A DNA stretch of 64,000 nucleotides from Candidatus Bathyarchaeia archaeon (GTDB lineage: Archaea > Thermoproteota > Bathyarchaeia > Bathyarchaeales > Bathycorpusculaceae). A program made the position numbers and the translations under genes. The first letter of the stretch is position 1, and the number at the start of each line of letters is the position of its first letter. Below, piece by piece: positions 1 to 9,436 of the stretch. The notes under the pieces are model-generated. The model ran no database searches. It worked only from the letters and a program-made list of their open reading frames with translations, and had not been told where the DNA came from. The DNA lies in contig JAVZEV010000002.1 of NCBI GenBank assembly GCA_038873195.1, positions 1-64,000 on the forward strand, written 5' to 3'.

Positions 1-894
1 TGCTATAGCGCCTATTGCCATTGTAACTGAAAGAACAGCAGGCAATGCTGCTGTAATTGCTGCCACAGTTAAAACCAAAGCAAATTGGAGTATCTCAAGA
101 ATACTTTCATGGCGGAAAAGTGCTACAAAAAAGATGACAGCCACCAATATCATGGCGAGAACTATTAAATAATCGCCAATCTTGATTATGGCTTTCTGAA
201 AGTGGCTTTGAGTTTTAGCCTCTTCTACAAGCCTAGCAGTCTTACCAAAATATGTATTCATGCCAGTGGAAACCACCAGAGCATTCATCTCTCCATGCCT
301 TACTATGGAACCCGCATACCCAACGTCCCCGACATGCTTTTCTACCGGCAGAGATTCGCCTGTCAATGCCGATTCGTCCACAAGCAAATAGTCGCCCTCA
401 AAAAGTTTGATGTCAGCTGGGACTATATCACCTAAGCGTACACGCACAACATCGCCTGGCACAAGTTCCCTAGCTGGAATTTCACGCCATTTGCCATCAC
501 GCAAAACTCGCGCTTTCGGCGCAAGCTTCTGTTTCAACATTTCAATAGCATTGCCTGCCTTATGCTCCTGCCAGAAACCAACCACTGCATTAACCATAAG
601 AAGCACGAAAATAATTCCAAAATCAATCCAGTGTTGGATAAACGCCGACACAACAACTGCCGCTTCAATCATCCATGGAATAGGACCCCAAAAATAGCCT
701 AAAAACTTTACAATTGGATTAACTTTTTTCTCAGGAATCTCGTTAGAGCCAAACTGTTGAAGCCTTTTCTCCGCCTCTGAAGTGGTAAGGCCGTTCTCGT
801 TTGAAGAAAGTCTCCTGAATAATTCCGTTACAGAGAGCTTCTTAGCCTCTTCTGCGCCAGTAAAAGCCGAGCTTTCGTTTTTATGAGACTTCAT
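1..894 (-). CDS. P-type H+-ATPase, plasma-membrane type (N-terminal part, cut by window edge)
   Basis: The first 298 codons of a P-type cation ATPase read on the minus strand and run off the window start. The N-terminal cation-ATPase domain (about residues 10-75) is followed by two membrane segments, then the actuator domain with the TGES motif inside SALTGES, then a membrane pair ending in PAVLSVTMAIGA. That last string is characteristic of the P-type IIIA proton pumps, which export H+ using ATP. The phosphorylated DKTGT motif lies outside the window. The start is ATG at 894. The function call is by family resemblance; no neighbour confirms the ion. Confidence 0.85.
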   Translation of the reverse strand, partial: MKSHKNESSAFTGAEEAKKLSVTELFRRLSSNENGLTTSEAEKRLQQFGSNEIPEKKVNPIVKFLGYFWGPIPWMIEAAVVVSAFIQHWIDFGIIFVLLMVNAVVGFWQEHKAGNAIEMLKQKLAPKARVLRDGKWREIPARELVPGDVVRVRLGDIVPADIKLFEGDYLLVDESALTGESLPVEKHVGDVGYAGSIVRHGEMNALVVSTGMNTYFGKTARLVEEAKTQSHFQKAIIKIGDYLIVLAMILVAVIFFVALFRHESILEILQFALVLTVAAITAALPAVLSVTMAIGAIA

Positions 895-1019
895 GTTTGA
901 TGCACTTCCGCTAAACTTTTGTCTCTTGATATTTAAGGTTGTTTTGGTCATGCACTAGCCTGACAATAATTAGGCGTAGAGAAATTTTGGGCGATAAATA
1001 AAGGCTTGCACTCTTATGT

Positions 1020-1415
1020 TTATGTGATTTCCAATGTCAGTCTTTCTCCTTCATGATTGTATGCTGCAACATTTCTACTATCTGCAAATGGAAAGCCTAT
1101 GATCATTAGTATTTTTCCCCAAAAATGGTTCAAATCGGCTGGTGAAGGCGTCAAGTTTCCTGATGGATGAGAATGTACTGTTCCAATAATGGAAAAATCC
1201 ATGGGCAACATGTGTGTTGGGATATTGGCGAAGCCTTGTCCATACGTAGCTAATGGAGGCACGATTAAATCAGTAATTTTAATGGTGTCTTTGCTTCTTT
1301 CACCGCGAAGCAATAAAATGCTCTCCTTTGGATAAAGTAATTTTGCATTTTCTAAAATTGCCTTCATTAATGTTTGGCTAATCGAAACGGTTGTACGAGG
1401 CTTCATATAAAACAC
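1020..1415 (-). CDS. JAB/MPN (JAMM) domain metalloprotease-like protein
   Basis: This 131-residue protein is a single JAB/MPN domain. The JAMM zinc signature is intact: H81, H83, P84, S91 and D94 in HSHPSGNLTPSPADL, with a glutamate at 31 or 39 as possible general base. JAMM proteins in archaea remove ubiquitin-like modifiers (SAMPs) or act in sulfur transfer; which of these applies is not visible here. No E1 or SAMP gene is adjacent. ATG codons at 1415 and 1406 are both possible starts. The gene stands alone between the proton pump and the divergent ABC exporter. Confidence 0.8.
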   Translation of the reverse strand: MFYMKPRTTVSISQTLMKAILENAKLLYPKESILLLRGERSKDTIKITDLIVPPLATYGQGFANIPTHMLPMDFSIIGTVHSHPSGNLTPSPADLNHFWGKILMIIGFPFADSRNVAAYNHEGERLTLEIT

Positions 1416-1506
1416 TCATTAACGCGCAATTATTTTTACCTGTTGTTTCTGTAAAGTTTTTAAGCAAGTGTTGGCAAGCTAATTGGTTGCTTTCGAGGGA
1501 TAGTGA

Positions 1507-2505
1507 ATGGATTTTGCGGTTCAAGTTAACAGTCTTGTTAAGGTTTATGATGAAAAGGTGAAAGCCTTAGACGGTGTTAACTTGAATGTGGAGCCTGGAG
1601 AGGCATTTGCGTTGCTTGGTCCCAATGGCGCTGGAAAAACCACGCTTATAAGAATTTTGACAACACAGCTTAAGCCTACCGCTGGAGAAGCGTATGTCTT
1701 CGGGTTAAATGTTGTCCGTAATGGTGGCAAGGTTAGAAGGTTAATAAGTTATGTTCCTCAGGAGATGAGTGTCTGGACAGACATTAGCGGTTATGAGAAT
1801 CTTCTAGTGTATGCAAAAATTTTCGACATACCCGGTCACGAAAGAGGTAAGATAATTGATGAAGTTTTGGAAAATATGGGTTTAACCCAAGTGAAAAACG
1901 AACTTGTTAGGACATATTCTGGCGGGATGATAAGAAGGCTTGAAATAGCCTGCGCCATGCTCATTAAGCCCAAAATTATGTTTTTGGACGAGCCAACTAT
2001 TGGCTTAGATCCTGCCGCCCGAGAAGTTGTTTGGGAAAGACTCGGCGTTTTCAAGAAGGAGTACGGCGTAACCATATTCTTTAATACACATTATATGGAT
2101 GAAGCTGACTTATACGCGGATGACATAGCCATAATTAATCAAGGAAAAATAGTGGCAAGAGGCACAAGCGAAGAATTAAAACACTCCTTGGGCGGCGAAA
2201 CTATCGCATTTACACTTGAAAAGACCACCCTTAAACCTGAATTAGTTGAAGAATTTCGGAAATTAAGTTTTGTAAAGGACGTTTTTGTGGAGAATGGAAG
2301 TTTAAGCGTGTTTGTTGATGATGCTGAATCCACGTTGCCAAGTCTAATGACTGCCTTGAAAGGTAAGGGCATATCTGTAAGGAAGGTTTCTATAACTAAG
2401 CCAACTTTGGACGATGTTTTCCTTAAATATGTTGGGACACGGCTTGAGGAGAAGGGTAGAATCAGCGATGTTACGCATATGCGTTACATGATTAGGAAGG
2501 GATAA
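1507..2505 (+). CDS. ABC-2 type exporter, ATP-binding protein (DrrA-like)
   Basis: This 332-residue ABC ATPase powers the membrane protein encoded next. Walker A GPNGAGKT is at 38-45, the SGGM signature at about 138-141, and Walker B with LDEPT at about 159-164, followed by the H-loop in NTHYMDEA. The extra C-terminal domain of about 110 residues is typical of DrrA/CcmA-like export ATPases. Only 3 bp separate it from the permease gene, so the two are translationally coupled. The substrate (drug, lipid or polysaccharide) cannot be deduced. Confidence 0.9.
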   Translation: MDFAVQVNSLVKVYDEKVKALDGVNLNVEPGEAFALLGPNGAGKTTLIRILTTQLKPTAGEAYVFGLNVVRNGGKVRRLISYVPQEMSVWTDISGYENLLVYAKIFDIPGHERGKIIDEVLENMGLTQVKNELVRTYSGGMIRRLEIACAMLIKPKIMFLDEPTIGLDPAAREVVWERLGVFKKEYGVTIFFNTHYMDEADLYADDIAIINQGKIVARGTSEELKHSLGGETIAFTLEKTTLKPELVEEFRKLSFVKDVFVENGSLSVFVDDAESTLPSLMTALKGKGISVRKVSITKPTLDDVFLKYVGTRLEEKGRISDVTHMRYMIRKG

Positions 2506-2508
2506 GGC

Positions 2509-3273
2509 ATGATGGAAGGCTTTAAAAATATGCTGGTTATGATTGAGCTGGAATTGAGGAGACTACGCCATGACAGGACGGAAATCTACTTTAGAGCTGT
2601 TCAACCAATCCTTTGGATAGTCATTTACGGTCCTGTGATGAGCAGTGTTAGGGCTATACCGACCGGCGGAGTGCCATACACAGACTTCATAACGCCGGGG
2701 GTTATGATTCAAACAACAACTTTCGTCAGCATATTCTATGGGCTGATGATGGTTTGGGAGAGGGACTCCGGCATATTGAAGAAGTTGCTCGTCACTCCAG
2801 CTTCAAGGTATTCCATGGTGATAGGCCGATCCATGGCTTCAGGCGTGAGAGCACTATTCCAAGCCCTAATAATTCTGCCCATAGCCCTCATAATTGGTGT
2901 GCAGTTTATACCAAACCCAGCCTACTTCATCCTAGCCTTCACAATAATATTCTTTGCCTCAGGCGGATTCGCAGCCATATCCATACTCGTGGCCTCCTTC
3001 ATGAAAACCAGAGAACGATTTATGGGCATAGGCCAAGCCATAATTATGCCCCTATTCTTTGCAAGCAACGCCCTATACCCCATCCAAATGATGCCGCCGA
3101 TCCTAAGAGAATTTTCAACGTTCAACCCGCTAAGCTACGTTGTCGATGCAGTAAGAGGGCTGCTAATCACTGGAGACCTTTCAAATCTTCTAATAGATTT
3201 GGTCGCAATCGCTATTTTCGATGCTGTGCTATTCATTTTGGCGTCAATAAGCTTCAAGCGCATTATAGAATGA
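2509..3273 (+). CDS. ABC-2 type exporter, permease
   Basis: This 254-residue integral membrane protein of the ABC-2 permease family has about six hydrophobic segments. It has the typical internal region with GILKKLLVTPASR before the third segment, and a C-terminal FNPLSYVVDAVRG motif characteristic of DrrB-like permeases. It follows its ATPase with 3 bp between stop and start, forming a two-gene exporter. ATG codons at 2509 and 2512 are equivalent candidate starts. The substrate is unknown. Confidence 0.9.
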   Translation: MMEGFKNMLVMIELELRRLRHDRTEIYFRAVQPILWIVIYGPVMSSVRAIPTGGVPYTDFITPGVMIQTTTFVSIFYGLMMVWERDSGILKKLLVTPASRYSMVIGRSMASGVRALFQALIILPIALIIGVQFIPNPAYFILAFTIIFFASGGFAAISILVASFMKTRERFMGIGQAIIMPLFFASNALYPIQMMPPILREFSTFNPLSYVVDAVRGLLITGDLSNLLIDLVAIAIFDAVLFILASISFKRIIE

Positions 3274-3348
3274 TAATAACAAAGCAATACATGACTGTTT
3301 TTATTTCAGCTTAGAAATGTAATATTGGGAGATGGAAAGCGAAGGAAA

Positions 3349-5949
3349 ATGTTTAAACAAAACAGAAAGAATCTTGTTGCAAGTAAGGTTAAGAGTTGGA
3401 CTTTACCAAGCGATGATGAGCTTTTAAGCATACCCATCGATGAACTTCTAGCCCGTTTAAATACGTCCTCGTCTGGGCTTTCTTCTGAGGAAGCAGAAGA
3501 ACGCTTAAGAATATTCGGTTTTAACGAGCTTGCTAAAAGGCGAAAACGAGCTGCCATTGTTGAATTTCTCTCCCATTTTCGAAGCCCATTAGTAATCATA
3601 TTACTGATCGCTGGCTTGATTTCTGGCTTCTTCGGAGAAACAATAAACGCTCTCATCATACTTTCAATAGTGCTTCTAAGCGTGATACTTGACTTTTATC
3701 AGGAATCAAAAGCTGAAAGAGCCGCTGAAATGCTTAAGGAAAAAGTGACCACAACTGCGACTGTGCTGAGAGATGGCGTTAAACAAGAAGTTAAGCTTTC
3801 CGAAATAGTTCCAGGCGATATAGTGTATCTTGCAGCCGGAGATATTGTGCCTGCGGATGCGCGATTGATTACCGCAAAGGACTTGTTTGTTAATCAGTCA
3901 GCATTAACAGGCGAAGCTTTTCCCGTCGAGAAAACGACTTCGCCATTGAAGACAAAAACCATGACAATTACGGAATGGTCCAATTACATTTTTATGGGTA
4001 CATCAGTCGTAAGCGGAACAGCAACGGCTGTTGCGTTAAAAACTGGAAACTCTACAGAGTACGGGAAAATAGCCAAAAAACTTGTTGCAAGAGAACCTAT
4101 AACAGAGTTTGAGAGAGGGCTTAGACGATTCGGCTTCATGATTATGGAAATCACGTTTCTTCTTGTTTTATTTGTCTTTTTCGTAAACGCGCTTTACAAG
4201 CGTGGTGTATTGGAGTCCCTTCTTTTTGCGGTGGCTTTGGCGGTAGGTTTGACACCTGAACTCTTGCCAATGATAATGACTGTAAACCTTTCAAAAGGCG
4301 CACTTGCAATGTCGAGAAAAGGCGTCATTGTAAAACGTTTAGAATCCATCCAGAACTTTGGAAGCATGGATGTACTATGCACCGACAAAACTGGCACATT
4401 AACGGAGAACAAAATAAAACTTGTGCTGCATATTGATATGGAAGGAAGCGACGACGAAAAAGTGCTTTTGTACTCTTTTTTGAACAGTTACTATGAAACT
4501 GGGCTGAAAAGCCCGCTTGATGAAGCCATCCTCAGACATAAAGGTATCAGAGATATAAATGCACGGGCATACCAGAAAGTGGATGAAATTCCATTTGACT
4601 TTGCGCGTAAACGAGTTTCGGTTGTTGTTGAGCATGAAGACCAACGATTTTTAATTGCTAAAGGTGCGCCAGAAGAGATCGTTAAAGTATGTTCACGATG
4701 CGAGCTAAAAGATAAGATATATGATTTGACGAGTGATTTGCTGAATAAGATTGAACAGAGATATTATGAGTTGAGCTCCGATGGGTATAGGGTTTTAGGA
4801 GTATCTTACAAACTGGTCAACGAAAAGAAGGATACGTACTCCGTGAACGACGAAAGCGATATGGTGTTTTTAGGCTTCGTGGCATTTCTTGACCCGCCAA
4901 AGGAAACCGCAAAAGAGTCTCTACAGCTGTTAAGAAAAGCAGGAATAGAATTGAAAATTCTGACAGGCGACAATGAGCTTGTTACAAGAAAAACCTGTGA
5001 ACAATTGGGCTTTGAAGTTAAAGGAGTTGTTCTGGGAAGCGATATAGCTCATATGCAAGATGATGCTCTTGCGAGGGTTGTAGAAGAGGCAAACATTTTT
5101 GCAAGGGTTACGCCTGCCCAAAAAGATAGGATAATAGGTGCATTAAAGAATAATGGTCACGTTGTTGGTTATCTTGGAGATGGTATTAACGATGCGCCTT
5201 CTTTGAAGACGGCGGATGTAGGTATTTCCGTTGATAATGCGGTTGATGTTGCAAAAGAATCTGCGGACATAATACTTCTTGAGAAGAGGTTAAAGGTTCT
5301 ACATAATGGCGTACTAGAAGGACGGAAAACTTTTGATAACACCCTAAAGTATGTGATGATGGGGACAAGTTCAAATTTCGGGAACATGTTTAGTGTAGCA
5401 GTTGCATCACTCTTTTTGCCTTTTCTCCCCATGCTTGCTATACAGATACTGTTAAACAACCTTCTTTATGACTTGTCCGAGTTAACAATACCAACCGATA
5501 ACGTTGATCAAGAAGCTGTTGAAAAGCCAAGAAAATGGGACATTTCTTTTATAAGGAAATTTATGGTTATCTTGGGACCTGTAAGTTCCATCTTTGATTT
5601 TATGACATTCTTTATAATGTTACATGTTTTTAAAGCTACGGAACCGTTATTCCAAACAGCGTGGTTCATCGAATCTCTATGCACTCAGACATTAGTTGTT
5701 TTCATTATAAGAACTAGAAAAACACCGTTTTATGGGAGCAGACCAAGCACTCTTTTACTCTTGAGCAGTTTAAGCGTCGTCGCCATTGCACTGCTGTTGC
5801 CATTTACACCAATAGGTAACATTTTTGGATTCGTAACCCCACCGCCATCATTCTTCGCGTTCCTAGTGGCCTTGACTGTTTCTTACTTGTTATTGGTAGA
5901 CCTGATCAAGAGCGTGTTCTATAAGATGTTTGTGCATTATCCAGATTAG
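3349..5949 (+). CDS. mgtA: Mg2+-importing P-type ATPase (MgtA-like)
   Basis: This is a full-length P-type IIIB ATPase (866 residues from this start). It has an N-terminal cation-ATPase domain, the actuator domain with LTGEAFPVEK, the phosphorylated aspartate in DKTGTLTEN (D346), TGDN near 539, the hinge motif GDGINDAPS at 610-618, and a C-terminal membrane domain with about six segments. The family imports Mg2+ down its electrical gradient at the expense of ATP. I chose ATG 3349; an in-frame TTG at 3325 would add eight residues. It is the second P-type III ATPase in the window and is not linked to the first. Confidence 0.88.
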   Translation: MFKQNRKNLVASKVKSWTLPSDDELLSIPIDELLARLNTSSSGLSSEEAEERLRIFGFNELAKRRKRAAIVEFLSHFRSPLVIILLIAGLISGFFGETINALIILSIVLLSVILDFYQESKAERAAEMLKEKVTTTATVLRDGVKQEVKLSEIVPGDIVYLAAGDIVPADARLITAKDLFVNQSALTGEAFPVEKTTSPLKTKTMTITEWSNYIFMGTSVVSGTATAVALKTGNSTEYGKIAKKLVAREPITEFERGLRRFGFMIMEITFLLVLFVFFVNALYKRGVLESLLFAVALAVGLTPELLPMIMTVNLSKGALAMSRKGVIVKRLESIQNFGSMDVLCTDKTGTLTENKIKLVLHIDMEGSDDEKVLLYSFLNSYYETGLKSPLDEAILRHKGIRDINARAYQKVDEIPFDFARKRVSVVVEHEDQRFLIAKGAPEEIVKVCSRCELKDKIYDLTSDLLNKIEQRYYELSSDGYRVLGVSYKLVNEKKDTYSVNDESDMVFLGFVAFLDPPKETAKESLQLLRKAGIELKILTGDNELVTRKTCEQLGFEVKGVVLGSDIAHMQDDALARVVEEANIFARVTPAQKDRIIGALKNNGHVVGYLGDGINDAPSLKTADVGISVDNAVDVAKESADIILLEKRLKVLHNGVLEGRKTFDNTLKYVMMGTSSNFGNMFSVAVASLFLPFLPMLAIQILLNNLLYDLSELTIPTDNVDQEAVEKPRKWDISFIRKFMVILGPVSSIFDFMTFFIMLHVFKATEPLFQTAWFIESLCTQTLVVFIIRTRKTPFYGSRPSTLLLLSSLSVVAIALLLPFTPIGNIFGFVTPPPSFFAFLVALTVSYLLLVDLIKSVFYKMFVHYPD

Positions 5950-5980
5950 TCGGCATAAAAATGACGCTACGCGGATAAGA

Positions 5981-5988
5981 TATATAAA
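5981..5988 (+). promoter_or_regulatory. TATA box upstream of the 6035 gene
   Basis: TATATAAA lies just after the mgtA stop. Transcription would begin roughly 25 bp later, near 6013, shortly before the ATG at 6035. This suggests that the next gene has its own promoter rather than relying on mgtA read-through. Confidence 0.5.
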
Positions 5989-6034
5989 GTGCCCACCGCA
6001 ATTGGTTAGCGTACTCGTTAGAAGGAATAAAGCC

Positions 6035-6541
6035 ATGTCAGAAGCAATTCTTGTTTTAAAAGTTGAGAATCCGCATTTTACTGTTCGACTTTATGAGAAT
6101 TTGCTGAGAGTAGATTTGAAAGGAAGTTTGAAGAGCGAGCTAGAAGAGGCTCTTGAAAACAAACCAATTCTTAAAGAAACGCTCGGCGGATTACTAAGCA
6201 TATTTGTTCCATTACACATACGCCTAAGCGACATAGATTCTGTGCAAATGAACGACGCTGGAAAGGTAACGATAAACCTTCCATATCATCGGAATATCGT
6301 AATCCCGCTTGAAAGGAAACACGCAGAAGAATTCGTAAACAAGCTCAATCAGTTGATTCAAAAAGTGAAAGACCGTGAAATCAGAGAACGGACAATGAAG
6401 AAAAGGGCTAAAAGAAAAACGAAGAAAAAACCGAGTGGAGTTCCCCCGAGTTCCTATTTGACTATTCCGTATTATTTTCCTACAGAACAAGTTGACATCG
6501 TCGACAAGTTGAAGCGAAAGAAAAGGAAAGTGAAAAAATGA
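6035..6541 (+). CDS. Conserved-looking hypothetical protein with basic C-terminus
   Basis: I do not recognise this 168-residue protein. A globular N-terminal part of about 115 residues is followed by a strongly basic segment containing KKRAKRKTKKK and a tail ending in KLKRKKRKVKK, as in many nucleic-acid-binding archaeal proteins. The ATG at 6035 is preceded by GAAGGA at 6021 and by a TATA box at 5981. A longer frame starting at 5930 would overlap mgtA and begins with low-quality sequence, so I rejected it. Nucleic-acid binding is inference from charge only. Confidence 0.7.
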   Translation: MSEAILVLKVENPHFTVRLYENLLRVDLKGSLKSELEEALENKPILKETLGGLLSIFVPLHIRLSDIDSVQMNDAGKVTINLPYHRNIVIPLERKHAEEFVNKLNQLIQKVKDREIRERTMKKRAKRKTKKKPSGVPPSSYLTIPYYFPTEQVDIVDKLKRKKRKVKK

Positions 6542-6555
6542 AAGCTTCTAAAAAG

Positions 6556-6623
6556 TGTTGACATGCGAAGTTTAATAATGTAACAATTGTCAGTGTTGAA
6601 AGTGTCAACATTCACTTTATATT
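6556..6623 (+). promoter_or_regulatory. Inverted repeat and TATA box upstream of the zinc-ribbon gene
   Basis: TGTTGACA at 6556-6563 and its exact reverse complement TGTCAACA at 6603-6610 flank a further partial copy (TGTCAGTGTTGA). Immediately after is TTTATATT, a TATA-like box at 6616-6623. Paired half-sites directly upstream of a TATA box suggest an operator for an activator or repressor of the gene at 6709. Confidence 0.4.
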
Positions 6624-6708
6624 AATGAGCGATTAATTTTTCTAAGAAATATGCAGTTGAGAGGTAGTTGTAATAAGGGAATGGTTCTATTATTAACAGG
6701 TGAGCGTG

Positions 6709-7704
6709 ATGACTTTGTATTGTCCTAAATGTGGTGCACAACTTCCAGATGATGCAATATTCTGTATCAAGTGTGGAACTAGGATTTCTGCTTTACCTAT
6801 GCCGCAGGCTCCATCAACGCCTGTTATCGCCTCTTTAGAAGCTAAGTCGCTTAGGTGTCCTCACTGTGGTGCTCCAATTACGCCGAAATTCGGTGAGATG
6901 GTCATAAGCTGTGAGTACTGTGGAACTGCCGTAATATTGGGGAGCGAAGGTTGGAGAGGCATACATAAGCAGACAATGCTTCCGCTTAAGCTTGCAGAAC
7001 AAGACAAGGTGGTTGCTGAAATTCGCAGCTTAATGGATAGAGGGTTACTGCATAGACACTTTTACGAAGGATCAAGGCTGGAGGAAATGAGCTTAAGCTT
7101 TGTTCCATACTGGATTGTCTCAGTTTCAACAAGAACTTCGGTAATAGCTAGTGACATAGCAGTTCAAGCTGGAGAAATTGCAACAACAGCAGCTCTTTTC
7201 GGCGTTATGGGGTCAGCGATGAGCGGCAGAAGACGTGGAGTAGGCATAGCTGGGCCTCTTCTTGCAGGAGCAATGCTTGGCACTATGATGGGACCCGGCC
7301 AAGCGGGTGCAAAAAGAGCCTATCAAATGGACAATAATTACAACATAGCCATTGTAGCTGTCAAAGCATTTAACGAATATCAGCCAAAAAGCTATCAATT
7401 CAACTTGCATGAGAGAATGCTGTTTGATGTTTCTAAAATTCCAAAAAGCGTAAAAATTTTGAACGGAGACGTAGGCGAAGAAGCAGCAAAATATCAGGCG
7501 AAAACTCTTGCAGACCAACTGCAATCAGAGAAGGCACATGCACAGTACCATATGATCCAACAACTTCACACAGATGTGGATGTTACAGAAACTGAACTGC
7601 TTTATGCGCCGATATGGTTCGCTCAATACGACCATAAAGGCAACAAGATAATCCTAGTCATTGATGGCAACTCAGGCGGCGTAATCAACAGCATAGGCTT
7701 ATAA
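6709..7704 (+). CDS. Double zinc-ribbon protein with glycine-rich central segment
   Basis: This 331-residue protein has two N-terminal zinc ribbons. The first is CPKCG...CIKCG and the second CPHCG...CEYCG. A globular middle part follows, then a glycine-rich hydrophobic stretch (around residues 165-205, with repeated GxxxG spacing) and a C-terminal domain. The ATG at 6709 has GGTGA at the right distance; an upstream in-frame GTG at 6700 overlaps that ribosome-binding site. The glycine-rich hydrophobic stretch could be membrane-associated. I know no function; zinc-ribbon proteins of this type occur widely in archaea. Confidence 0.75.
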   Translation: MTLYCPKCGAQLPDDAIFCIKCGTRISALPMPQAPSTPVIASLEAKSLRCPHCGAPITPKFGEMVISCEYCGTAVILGSEGWRGIHKQTMLPLKLAEQDKVVAEIRSLMDRGLLHRHFYEGSRLEEMSLSFVPYWIVSVSTRTSVIASDIAVQAGEIATTAALFGVMGSAMSGRRRGVGIAGPLLAGAMLGTMMGPGQAGAKRAYQMDNNYNIAIVAVKAFNEYQPKSYQFNLHERMLFDVSKIPKSVKILNGDVGEEAAKYQAKTLADQLQSEKAHAQYHMIQQLHTDVDVTETELLYAPIWFAQYDHKGNKIILVIDGNSGGVINSIGL

Positions 7705-7721
7705 TTTGACAGAGAAGCAAC

Positions 7722-8459
7722 ATGTTTATGAATCCTTTCGAACGTTTAATTTGCATTGAGGATATATTATTGAGCAAGAAAACCATTTATTGTCCTCACA
7801 CTTATGGCATTTTTATAATTTTGTTGCTGTTTCTTGTTTTAGTCGTCGGCTTAGTTTTTGTTGGCGCTGTAGGCCTTGCCTTTCGTCAAGTTGGATTTAG
7901 CTCGCAAGTGACCGTGCTGATTTTGGTGACTACCTTTTTTGGAAGTTACGTGAACATTCCATTGTTGAAGCTTAAGGCTGTGATTCCAATTGTCAGAGAG
8001 GAATACGTAAGTTTTTTCGGCATAGTCTTTAGGATTCCACAGTTTGAGTATGGAGAAACAACCACGCTTGTTGCCATAAACATGGGCGGCGCAATAATCC
8101 CCACGTTAGTATCCTTCTACCTGCTCTGGAAGCTGCCATCAGTCACACTCTACGCTTTAATTGGAATAGTAATCGTTGCAATAGTAACACATTTGCTTGC
8201 CAAACCAGTTAAAGGACTAGGCATAGCCACACCAGCTTTCATTCCACCATTAACAGCAGCGTTAGCAGCCTACATTCTGCCCTCTGACGCACCCACCATA
8301 GTAGCTTACGTTTCAGGGGTGATAGGCACATTAATAGGAGCAGACATAACCAACCTGCATAAAATTCCAAAACTCGGAGCAAAAATAGCAAGCATAGGCG
8401 GAGCAGGAACATTCGACGGAATCTTCCTAAGCGGAATAATAGCCGCCCTACTCGTCTAA
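7722..8459 (+). CDS. DUF1614 family membrane protein
   Basis: This 245-residue, very hydrophobic protein has about seven membrane segments. It matches DUF1614 by the string FGSYVNIPLL after the second segment and by the glycine-rich end IASIGGAGTFDGIFLSG. The family has no established function; members are often small-molecule transporter-like. The gene begins 17 bp after the zinc-ribbon gene, so co-transcription is likely. A TTG at 7770 is an alternative start that would place the first hydrophobic helix nearer the N-terminus. Confidence 0.8.
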   Translation: MFMNPFERLICIEDILLSKKTIYCPHTYGIFIILLLFLVLVVGLVFVGAVGLAFRQVGFSSQVTVLILVTTFFGSYVNIPLLKLKAVIPIVREEYVSFFGIVFRIPQFEYGETTTLVAINMGGAIIPTLVSFYLLWKLPSVTLYALIGIVIVAIVTHLLAKPVKGLGIATPAFIPPLTAALAAYILPSDAPTIVAYVSGVIGTLIGADITNLHKIPKLGAKIASIGGAGTFDGIFLSGIIAALLV

Positions 8460-8738
8460 AACTTATGCCAAACATCGCACACATCCGTTAGTGTCTCTTA
8501 GCAGAAAACTATGTAGAGGCTAAAGCGGAAACTCGAAACTAACTCGGGTCACATGCCCTTCATAGAAAGGAGTGAATATACAAAAACGACAGCGACAAAC
8601 TGACCTTGAAAGAATGCACGGTTAATTAAATTATGGAGATTCTTAATGCGAACAGAAGTGCACCTTACCTGATCTACGGTTTCACAATAAAAATAAAAGT
8701 GGGGGAGTTGATGCTGTGCTACGTTATTTGTTCTTGAG

Positions 8739-9434
8739 CTAAATTGGAATGCAGAATATGCTTACGCTTGCGTCTCCGTAAGCATTGACGTTTGCGGATC
8801 CAAGGGCGTTTCGTCCATTGATTAACTTGGCGCTTGCTGATGCCTTGTATGTTCCTGGGTTAAGGACATAAAGCTCTATATTTAACTGAGATGAACCGAA
8901 TGCGCTAGAGGCGCTTCCTGAAGTCACATACCGACCTGACGCGTCATACAGCACTACTGTTCCCGCTGTGAGCTCCGCTGTTGAGTAGAGTATTGCGGTC
9001 ACCTTTATTCCTCTAACAGCTTGAATATAAGACTGACCTAACTTGGTTGAATAGAGTGTTCCATAGCCGTAGGGATTATCGTAATACGTAGCTATAGCAT
9101 AGATGTACCCAGACGTTTCATATGATGGTGCTTTTACTTGGAAAGTCAACGCTCTTGAGTTTCCGGGAGATAATGTACCTATGTTTGTAGGGTTACTGCC
9201 CCATGCTACAGAGAACCCACTGGGAACATACAGCCTAACCGATGTATAGTATGCTGGTGAAGACCCATAATTGTTAATATACACGGTTACACTGAATACT
9301 TGGTTTCGAGGAACCTTGCTAGGTCCTGTGGTGTAACCATACACTCCCGGCCATGCAAATGCGTTTGGAATCAGCAATATTGACATGGAAACGAGTGCAA
9401 CAGCCAACAATCCTATATTTTTAATTTTTTTCAC
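8739..9434 (-). CDS. Secreted protein with Ig-like/CARDB-type domain
   Basis: This 231-residue protein starts with a clear signal peptide: KKIK, then a hydrophobic core of about 17 residues, ending in NAFA with cleavage likely before WPG. The mature part has a CARDB/NEW3-like beta-sandwich pattern (VTVYINNYGSSPA, then SPGNSRALTFQV) and is rich in Tyr, Ser and Gly, as in archaeal surface proteins. There is no evident C-terminal anchor. It is the last of three minus-strand genes, starting 2 bp after the 9437 gene. An envelope role is inference. Confidence 0.75.
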   Translation of the reverse strand: MKKIKNIGLLAVALVSMSILLIPNAFAWPGVYGYTTGPSKVPRNQVFSVTVYINNYGSSPAYYTSVRLYVPSGFSVAWGSNPTNIGTLSPGNSRALTFQVKAPSYETSGYIYAIATYYDNPYGYGTLYSTKLGQSYIQAVRGIKVTAILYSTAELTAGTVVLYDASGRYVTSGSASSAFGSSQLNIELYVLNPGTYKASASAKLINGRNALGSANVNAYGDASVSIFCIPI

Positions 9435-9436
9435 AA

